NCBI GenBank assembly: GCA_964370855.1
Contig: CAYJMF010000094.1
Span: 1-18,828 of the forward strand
Direction: 5' to 3'
From: JAKLKS01 sp964370855
GTDB lineage: Bacteria > Planctomycetota > JAJSAM01 > JAKLKS01
Length of the DNA: 18,828 nucleotides
Part shown: positions 8,064 to 14,141 of the stretch, one piece after another
Position numbering within the stretch: the stretch's first letter is position 1
Layout of the letters: the number at the start of each line of letters is the position of its first letter
Translations under genes and position numbers: made by a program
Notes under the pieces: generated by a model
Told to the model about the DNA's origin: nothing
What the model saw: only the letters and a program-made list of their open reading frames with translations
The model's database searches: none

Positions 8064-8576
8064 TTGGAAGGACTCGGCTTCTACGGTTTCGGGGCGCTGG
8101 CGCTGCTGGGCGCGCTCCTCATGGTGACGAGCCGGAACCCCCTCAACGGGGTCCTGTGGCTCGTGGTCTCGTTCCTCGGCATCGCCGGGCTCTTCGGCGG
8201 CCTCGGGGCCCACTTCCTCGCCGCCATCCAGATCCTCGTCTACGCCGGCGCCATCCTGGTGCTCTTCCTCTTCGTGGTCATGCTGCTCAACCTCCGCCCC
8301 GACGACGTCGAGCGGATGCCCACCTTCTCCCTGAAGGGGGGGCTCGGCGGGTTCTTCGTCGGGGTCGTGGGCTTCGTCGCCGTGGTGGCGGCCGTGGTCC
8401 TCGGGAGCGCGCGGTTCACCGCCCCCGTGGCGGGCCTCCCCCCCCTCGAGGCCGGCGCCGCGGAGGTGGGCGTCCCCCTGTTCCGGGACGGGCTCCTCCC
8501 CTTCGAGGTGGTCTCCCTCCTTCTCCTGGCGGCCATCGTCGGGTCCGTGGCGCTGACCAAGCGGAGGCTCCCGTGA
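8064..8576 (+). CDS. nuoJ: NADH-quinone oxidoreductase subunit J
   Basis: This 170-residue membrane subunit (ND6 homologue) lies next to NuoK and NuoA and takes part in coupling quinone chemistry to the proton channels. Five hydrophobic helices are visible. The conserved core NPLNGVLWLVVSFLGIAGLF is followed by FLAAIQILVYAGAILVLFLF, where the glycine in YAGAI marks the pi-bulge helix. I chose the TTG at 8064 because AGGAAGGG ends 5 nt upstream and no ATG or GTG precedes the first helix. The gap to nuoI is 28 nt. The stop overlaps the nuoK start as GTGA. Confidence 0.93.
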   Translation: MEGLGFYGFGALALLGALLMVTSRNPLNGVLWLVVSFLGIAGLFGGLGAHFLAAIQILVYAGAILVLFLFVVMLLNLRPDDVERMPTFSLKGGLGGFFVGVVGFVAVVAAVVLGSARFTAPVAGLPPLEAGAAEVGVPLFRDGLLPFEVVSLLLLAAIVGSVALTKRRLP

Positions 8577-8902
8577 GCCCGCTCCTCGCAGCCCTCCCGC
8601 CGGTGACGGTGCAGCACTACCTGCTGCTCTCGGCGCTGCTCTTCGCCGTGGGCCTCGTGGGCGTGCTCTACCGCCGCAACGTCATCATCGTGCTCATGTG
8701 CCTCGAGCTCATGCTGAGCGCCGCCAACCTCGCCTTCGTGACCTTCGCGAGGATGCACCATGACCTCCACGGACACGTGATGGTCTTCTTCTCCATCGCC
8801 GTGGCCGCCGCCGAGGCCGCCGTCGCCCTCTCCATCATCATCGCGCTCCACCGGGCCCGCGGGGGCGTGGACGTCGAGGACGCCTCGGAGCTCAAGGGAT
8901 AG
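8573..8902 (+). CDS. nuoK: NADH-quinone oxidoreductase subunit K
   Basis: This 109-residue membrane subunit (ND4L homologue) has three transmembrane helices. Two buried glutamates needed for proton transfer are present: E45 in MCLELMLSAANL and E81 in AAAEAAVALSIII. The usual length is about 100 residues. The GTG start at 8573 is supported by its GTGA overlap with nuoJ; GTG codons at 8603 and 8609 would give a more typical N-terminus. nuoL begins 2 nt after the stop. Confidence 0.95.
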   Translation: MSPLLAALPPVTVQHYLLLSALLFAVGLVGVLYRRNVIIVLMCLELMLSAANLAFVTFARMHHDLHGHVMVFFSIAVAAAEAAVALSIIIALHRARGGVDVEDASELKG

Positions 8903-8904
8903 GC

Positions 8905-10878
8905 ATGGGACCGGAACTCGCCCCCTTCGCCTGGGCCATCCTCTGCGCGCCCCTCGTCGCGGCCGCGGCGGCGGGCCTCTTCGTGCGCCGGCAGCGGGCC
9001 CTGGCCGCCTCCATCGCCGTCGCCGGCATGGGCGTCGGCCTCGTCTGCACCCTCTACCTCCTCGCGAAGTCCCTCGGCGCGGCGGAGGGGGAGGCGACGG
9101 GATTCGTCAGCAACGTGGACTGGATCCGGGCCGGCGCCTTCACGGCCCGCTTCGGCGTCGTCGCGGACCGCCTCTCCCTCCTCATGTCCCTCGTGGTGAC
9201 CGGCGTCGGCACGCCCATCTTCGTCTACTCCATCGGCTACATGCACGGCGACGAGGGCTACGGGCGGTTCTTCGCCTGCCTGTCGCTGTTCGCCTTCTCC
9301 ATGCTGGGCATCGTCCTCTCGACCAACCTCCTCCAGACCTTCATCTTCTGGGAGCTGGTGGGGCTCTCCTCCTACCTGCTCATCGGGTTCTGGTTCGGGA
9401 AGGACTCGGCGGTGGAGGCGGGCAAGAAGGCCTTCATGGTGAACCGCGTGGGGGACTTCGGCTTCCTCACGGGGATCATCCTCCTCTGCTGGTCCGCCGC
9501 CGCCCTCCCCTCCTTCGCGGGGAAGAACCCGCTCGACTTCGCCGACCTCGAGGCCTTCTACCGGGCCGGAGGCTACGAGGCCCTCTCGGCGGCGACCCCG
9601 CACCTCCTCGGGATGCCGGTCCCGGCGCTCGCGGCTCTCCTCATCTTCTGCGGGGCCGTGGGCAAGTCGGCCCAGTTCCCCCTCCACGTCTGGCTGCCCG
9701 ACGCCATGGAGGGCCCGACCCCGGTCTCCGCCCTCATGCACGCCGCCACCATGGTGGCCGCCGGGGTCTACATGATCTGCCGCACCTTCTTCCTCTTCGA
9801 GCCCTTCCCCGGGGCGCTCCACGTGGTGGCCTGGATCGGCGGCGTCACGGCCTTCATGGCGGCGACCATCGCCCTGGTCCAGACGGACATCAAGAAGGTG
9901 CTCGCCTACTCGACCCTCTCCCAGCTCGGCTACATGGTGATGGCCGTCGGCCTCGCCGGAGCCACGGCGGGGATGTTCCACCTCACCACCCACGCCTTCT
10001 TCAAGGCCCTCCTCTTCCTCTGCTCCGGCTCCGTCATCCACGCATGCCACAGCCAGGAGATGCCGGAGATGGGGGGCCTCCGGAAGGTGATGCGGAGCAC
10101 CTACCTGACGTGGCTGGTCGGGACCGCGGCCCTCATCGCCGTCCCCTTCACCTCCGGCTTCTTCTCCAAGGACGAGATCCTCGCCGCCGCGGCCTACGGC
10201 GATCACGCGAGCCTGCCGCTCCTCGTGATCGGCCTCGTGACCGCGGGGCTCACCGCCTTCTACATGCTCCGCGCCACGGCCATGACCTTCTTCGGCGAGT
10301 ACCGCGGCCACGGCCATCCCCACGAGTCCCCGGCGGTGATGACGCTCCCGCTCTGGTTCCTGGCGGTGCCGGCGCTCCTCGTCGGCTGGCTCGGGTTCCC
10401 CCTGGTCTTCGACGGCCACCCCTGGTACCAGGCGCACTTCGGGATCACCGGGGTGAAGGTCCACGAGGGGCCCCACGAGTTCCACGTCCCCCTGGCCGTG
10501 ATCGGGACCTCCTTCGCCGCCGCCGGCGCCGTCCTCGGCTGGCTCGTCTACGGCTCGCGCAGGATCGACGCCGCGGCGTGGAAGGAGCGCCTCCTCCCCC
10601 TGCACACCCTGCTCGCGAGGAAGTACTTCATCGACGAGTTCTACCTCTGGCTCGTCCGGTCGGTGCAGCAGGGGTTCGCGACGATCCTCGACTTCATCGA
10701 GCAGAACATCCTCATCCGGGGGATCGTGGACGGCCTCAGCGCCGCCGTCAAGGGTTCGGGCCGCGCCCTCCGGGAGCTCCAGACGGGGTCGCTGCACACC
10801 TACGTGCGGTTCGCCCTGGCGGGCACCGTCCTCGTGGTCGCCTGGGTGATCCTGGCCGCGGCGCGGGGGGGGAGCTGA
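8905..10878 (+). CDS. nuoL: NADH-quinone oxidoreductase subunit L, distal proton-pumping subunit
   Basis: This 657-residue Mrp-antiporter-like subunit sits at the far end of the membrane arm, and its long C-terminal lateral helix runs back along NuoM and NuoN. Key residues are present: E150 in FWELVGLSSYLLIGFW and the channel lysine K254 in GKSAQFPLHVWLPDAMEGPT, followed by SALMHAATMVAAGVYM. The HAFFKALLFLCSGSVIHA motif is intact. A His-rich loop (YRGHGHPHE) lies in the C-terminal part. The ATG at 8905 has AAGGGA 5 nt upstream and is 2 nt after nuoK. The 3' end carries a run of eight G. Confidence 0.96.
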   Translation: MGPELAPFAWAILCAPLVAAAAAGLFVRRQRALAASIAVAGMGVGLVCTLYLLAKSLGAAEGEATGFVSNVDWIRAGAFTARFGVVADRLSLLMSLVVTGVGTPIFVYSIGYMHGDEGYGRFFACLSLFAFSMLGIVLSTNLLQTFIFWELVGLSSYLLIGFWFGKDSAVEAGKKAFMVNRVGDFGFLTGIILLCWSAAALPSFAGKNPLDFADLEAFYRAGGYEALSAATPHLLGMPVPALAALLIFCGAVGKSAQFPLHVWLPDAMEGPTPVSALMHAATMVAAGVYMICRTFFLFEPFPGALHVVAWIGGVTAFMAATIALVQTDIKKVLAYSTLSQLGYMVMAVGLAGATAGMFHLTTHAFFKALLFLCSGSVIHACHSQEMPEMGGLRKVMRSTYLTWLVGTAALIAVPFTSGFFSKDEILAAAAYGDHASLPLLVIGLVTAGLTAFYMLRATAMTFFGEYRGHGHPHESPAVMTLPLWFLAVPALLVGWLGFPLVFDGHPWYQAHFGITGVKVHEGPHEFHVPLAVIGTSFAAAGAVLGWLVYGSRRIDAAAWKERLLPLHTLLARKYFIDEFYLWLVRSVQQGFATILDFIEQNILIRGIVDGLSAAVKGSGRALRELQTGSLHTYVRFALAGTVLVVAWVILAAARGGS

Positions 10879-10879
10879 G

Positions 10880-12463
10880 ATGGACCCCATCCGCTTCCTC
10901 GGCCTGTCCCCGCTCTCCTGGATCGTGGTGATCCCCGCCCTCACCACGCTGGGCATCGTCTTCACCCCCTCGGCGGCGAAGAACGCCGTCCGCCGCATCG
11001 CGCTGGCGGGGATGTCCCTCAACCTCGGCATCGCCCTCTGGCTGCTGGTCCAGGCGACGGGGGACGTCGGCCTCGACGCCTCCCTCCGGGTCCTCCCGCG
11101 CCTCGCCCAGAAGGCGGTGTGGGTCGAGGAGCTGGGGATCTCCTGGAACGTCGGAGCCGACGGGATGGGGACCGCGATGGTCTTCCTCACGGGCATCGTC
11201 ATCTTCGCCGGCGTGCTCGTCTCCTGGTCGGTGCAGGACCGGACCAAGGAGTTCTACCTCTCCCTCATCGCGCTGGTCACCGGGGTCTTCGGCGTCTTCG
11301 TGAGCCGGGACCTCTTCTGGTTCTACTTCTCCTACGAGCTGGCCGTCATCCCCATGTACCTGCTCATCGGCATCTGGGGATCCACGAACAAGGAATACGC
11401 GGCCATGAAGCTCACGCTGTACCTGACGACGGGCGCGGTGTGCGCCCTCGTCGGGCTGCTGCTGGTCTACTTCCGGGCCTGGGACTTCATGGTCCGCATC
11501 GATCCCGCGGGCTGGGCCCACCCGAGCTTCGACCTCGACCGGATCCTCCAGGCGAGGGACGCCGGCGCCTTCCAGGCGACCTGGCGGGGCATGGACTTCC
11601 AGGTGTTCGCGTTCCCCTTCCTGCTCTTCGGCTTCGGCGCCATCGCCCCCATGTGGCCCCTGCACACCTGGTCGCCCATGGGCCACGCCGCCGCCCCCTC
11701 GGCGGCCTCCATGCTCCACGCCGGCGTCCTCATGAAGCTCGGCTCCTTCGCCATCCTCCGCATTGCCGTCCCCGCCCTCCCGGAGGGGGCCGTCTGGTGG
11801 ATGCCCGTGGTGGCCGTCCTCTGCATGTTCAACATCGTGTACGGCGGGTACGTGGCCGTCGCCCAGAAGGACATGAAGTTCATCGTGGGCTACTCCTCCT
11901 CGAGCCACATGGGGTACGTGCTGCTCGGCATCGCCTCCATGACGGCGCTCGGCATCAACGGGGCGGTCTTCCTCATGTTCGCCCACGGGGTCATGACGGC
12001 GCTCGCCTTCGCCCTCATCGGGTACTTCTACGACCAGACCCACGTCCGCACCATCCCCGACCTCGGCGGCATGGCCCACCAGCTCCCCTTCATCGGGACG
12101 GCCTTCGTCTTCATGTCCATGGCCTCCGCCGGAGTCCCGGGCTTCGCCAACTTCGCCTCCGAGGTGATGGTGATGTTCGGCGCCTGGGAGGGCGGCCTCA
12201 AGTGGCACGCCGTGGTGGCCGTCTTCGGCATCATCCCGACGGGCGTCTACCTGCTGCGCGCCGTGAAGGGGGCCTTCTTCGGCCCCCGCAACCCCCGCTG
12301 GGACGGCCTCAGGGACGCGCGGGGCTTCTTCCCGCGGCTCCCCTTCGTCTTCCTCATCCTCGTCCTCCTCCTCTTCGGGTTCTGGCCCCGCCTCCTCACC
12401 GACGTCATCGGGGAGAGCGCGGCGGACCTCGCCGGCCTGCTGTCGCGGGCGGGGGGGGGCTAG
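10880..12463 (+). CDS. nuoM: NADH-quinone oxidoreductase subunit M, proton-pumping subunit
   Basis: This 527-residue antiporter-like subunit lies between NuoL and NuoN. It has the TM5 glutamate (E153 in FSYELAVIPMYL), the PLHTWSPMGH segment at residues 260-269, SMLHAGVLMKLGSF with K286, and GYSSSSHMGYVLLGI. The segment before PLHTW reads GAIAPMW, so I255 stands where most NuoM proteins have the central TM7 lysine (K234 in E. coli). The WSPxGH form, instead of WLPDAH, suggests a distinct NuoM subfamily. The ATG at 10880 follows a G-rich ribosome site, with 1 nt between it and the nuoL stop. The 3' end holds a run of nine G just before the stop. Confidence 0.95.
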   Translation: MDPIRFLGLSPLSWIVVIPALTTLGIVFTPSAAKNAVRRIALAGMSLNLGIALWLLVQATGDVGLDASLRVLPRLAQKAVWVEELGISWNVGADGMGTAMVFLTGIVIFAGVLVSWSVQDRTKEFYLSLIALVTGVFGVFVSRDLFWFYFSYELAVIPMYLLIGIWGSTNKEYAAMKLTLYLTTGAVCALVGLLLVYFRAWDFMVRIDPAGWAHPSFDLDRILQARDAGAFQATWRGMDFQVFAFPFLLFGFGAIAPMWPLHTWSPMGHAAAPSAASMLHAGVLMKLGSFAILRIAVPALPEGAVWWMPVVAVLCMFNIVYGGYVAVAQKDMKFIVGYSSSSHMGYVLLGIASMTALGINGAVFLMFAHGVMTALAFALIGYFYDQTHVRTIPDLGGMAHQLPFIGTAFVFMSMASAGVPGFANFASEVMVMFGAWEGGLKWHAVVAVFGIIPTGVYLLRAVKGAFFGPRNPRWDGLRDARGFFPRLPFVFLILVLLLFGFWPRLLTDVIGESAADLAGLLSRAGGG

Positions 12464-12465
12464 CG

Positions 12466-13968
12466 ATGGACATCGCGGGCTCCTGGTCCCCCGTCCTCCT
12501 CGCGGGCCTCTCCGCCCTCGGCGCCGGCGCCGTGCTCCTCGTCGACCTCGCGTCCCCGGAGGCGAGGAAGTCCCGGGTCGGAGCCGTCTCGCTGGCCGTG
12601 ACGGCGCTGCTGGCGCTGGTCGCGTTCTTCGGGATGGAGGTGCCGGCGGAGGCGAGGACGCTCTTCGACGGCTCCCTCGTCCTCGACGGGATGGCCCTCT
12701 TCCTCGAGCGGACCTTCGCCGTGGCGGGCCTGCTGGCGGTGCTGGCGGCGCGCCGCTACGAGGACCGGCTCCCGCGGGGACGGGGGGAGTTCCACTTCCT
12801 CCTCCTCACGGCGCTCACGGGCATGTTCCTCGTCTCCTCCGTCGGGGACCTGATGTCGATGTTCGTCTCCCTGGAGCTGGTCACCCTCTCCTTCTTCGTC
12901 CTCGCCGCCTTCCACAGGGAGAAGCCGGAGTCCGCGGAGGCGGGCCTGAAGCTCCTCGTCCTCGGCTCCCTGGCGGCGGCCTTCGTGCTCTTCGGCATCG
13001 CCTTCCTCTACGGGGCGACGGGCTCCCTCACCTTCGCGGGCCTCCGCTCCCACCTGGCGGGGCTCCAGGGGGCGGCACCCTCCGCCGACCTCCTCCTCGG
13101 CCTGCTCTTCGTGCTGCTCGGCCTCGGCTTCAAGATCGGCATGGTCCCCATGCAGGTCTGGGTGCCCGACGTCTACCAGGGGGCGCCGGCGCCGGTGACG
13201 GCCTTCCTGGCCGTGGGCTCCAAGGCCGCGGGCTTCGCGCTCATCCTGCGCCTCGTGTCCACCGTGGCCGGCCCCGGGACCAAGGACTCCCTCCAGCTCC
13301 TCTTCACGGCGCTCGCCTTCGCGACGCTCTTCTACGGGAACCTCGCCGCCATCCCCCAGACGAACATCAAGCGGCTGCTCGGGTACTCCTCCATCGGGCA
13401 CTGCGGGTACCTGCTCATGGGCCTGGCCGCCCTCGGGCCTGCGAGCTTCTTCGACGAGCAGGCCGCCTCCGCGGGCACGGCGGCGATCCTCTTCTACCTC
13501 CTCGCCTACGCCCTCACGACCTTCGCGGCCTTCCTCGTGGTCATCCTCTTCTCCGCCGTCTCGGGGAGCGACGAGCTCGACGACTACGCGGGGCTCTCGA
13601 AGAGGAGCCCGCTGCTGGCGGCCTCCCTCACGGTGGCCCTCCTCAGCCTCGCCGGGGTGCCGCCGCTGGCCGGCTTCTTCGGGAAGTTCATGCTGATGCG
13701 CTCCGTCGCCCTCACGGGCCCCGCCGGGTTCGGGCTCCTCGTGGCCGGCTCCATCAACGTGGTGATCGGGCTCTACTACTACCTCGGCATCGTGAAGAGG
13801 ATGTACGTCCACGGTCCGAAGGACCCCTCCCCGGTGGCCGTGACGGCGTCCACGGCGGCCCTCCTCTACGCCCTCACCACGGCCCTCATCATCATCGGGA
13901 TCTTCCCCGCGCCCTTCGTGACCCTGGCGACGGAGGCCGCCCGCGCGGCCTTCGGGGTGGGGGGGTAG
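12466..13968 (+). CDS. nuoN: NADH-quinone oxidoreductase subunit N, proton-pumping subunit
   Basis: This 500-residue antiporter-like subunit (ND2 homologue) is the pump nearest the quinone end. The channel lysine K223 is present in GFKIGMVPMQVWVPDVYQG, followed by the hallmark APAPVTAFLAVGSKAAGF. TNIKRLLGYSSIGHCGYLL and LAGVPPLAGFFGKF are also typical. Multiple transmembrane helices run through the whole protein. The ATG at 12466 lies 2 nt after the nuoM stop; the frame is open far upstream, but homology begins only at this start. It is the last gene of the operon, with a hairpin directly at its stop codon. Confidence 0.96.
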   Translation: MDIAGSWSPVLLAGLSALGAGAVLLVDLASPEARKSRVGAVSLAVTALLALVAFFGMEVPAEARTLFDGSLVLDGMALFLERTFAVAGLLAVLAARRYEDRLPRGRGEFHFLLLTALTGMFLVSSVGDLMSMFVSLELVTLSFFVLAAFHREKPESAEAGLKLLVLGSLAAAFVLFGIAFLYGATGSLTFAGLRSHLAGLQGAAPSADLLLGLLFVLLGLGFKIGMVPMQVWVPDVYQGAPAPVTAFLAVGSKAAGFALILRLVSTVAGPGTKDSLQLLFTALAFATLFYGNLAAIPQTNIKRLLGYSSIGHCGYLLMGLAALGPASFFDEQAASAGTAAILFYLLAYALTTFAAFLVVILFSAVSGSDELDDYAGLSKRSPLLAASLTVALLSLAGVPPLAGFFGKFMLMRSVALTGPAGFGLLVAGSINVVIGLYYYLGIVKRMYVHGPKDPSPVAVTASTAALLYALTTALIIIGIFPAPFVTLATEAARAAFGVGG

Positions 13969-13993
13969 GAGGGAGGGAGGAATCCCTCCTTCC
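13968..13993 (+). terminator. Hairpin ending the nuo operon
   Basis: An 11-bp stem pairs 13968-13978 with 13983-13993, with one G-T pair (13971/13990) and a GGAA tetraloop at 13979-13982. It begins on the last base of the nuoN stop. There is no T-run after it, so it may act with Rho or as a 3' end-protecting stem. Position and stability fit an operon end. Confidence 0.6.
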
Positions 13994-14014
13994 CGCCGAA
14001 TGCGGGATCGCGGG

Positions 14015-14044
14015 TTGACCTCCGTCACCCGGAAGGGGTAGATT
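14015..14044 (+). promoter_or_regulatory. Sigma-70-like promoter for the secreted protein gene
   Basis: TTGACC at 14015-14020 and TAGATT at 14039-14044 are separated by 18 nt, close to the TTGACA/TATAAT consensus and unusually AT-rich for this DNA. It lies just after the nuo terminator. Transcription would start near 14051, leaving a leader of about 90 nt before the ATG at 14142. Confidence 0.6.
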
Positions 14045-14099
14045 CACCGGTGGCTGGGCCCCTCCGCGGGCGTCGCGCTTCCGGGCTTCCGCAGTCGGG

Positions 14100-14121
14100 C
14101 CCCCTACCGGGGGACTCCCCC
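14100..14121 (+). other. Leader with two mutually exclusive G/C hairpins
   Basis: GGGGG at 14109-14113 can pair either with CCCCC at 14100-14104 (TACC loop) or with CCCCC at 14117-14121 (ACT loop). The site ends 10 nt before the Shine-Dalgarno GGAGG (14131-14135) of the next gene. A regulatory role is inference. Confidence 0.3.
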
Positions 14122-14141
14122 CCGATGACCGGAGGCTTTCC

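Noticed and set aside
8668..11247. Very long open frame on the minus strand across nuoK-nuoM, and similar ones at 5362-7614, 12460-14028 and 14025-16673
   Set aside because: They lie opposite well-supported genes. Their products are dominated by Gly, Glu, His, Arg and Ala in low-complexity runs, as expected for the antisense of GC-rich coding DNA.
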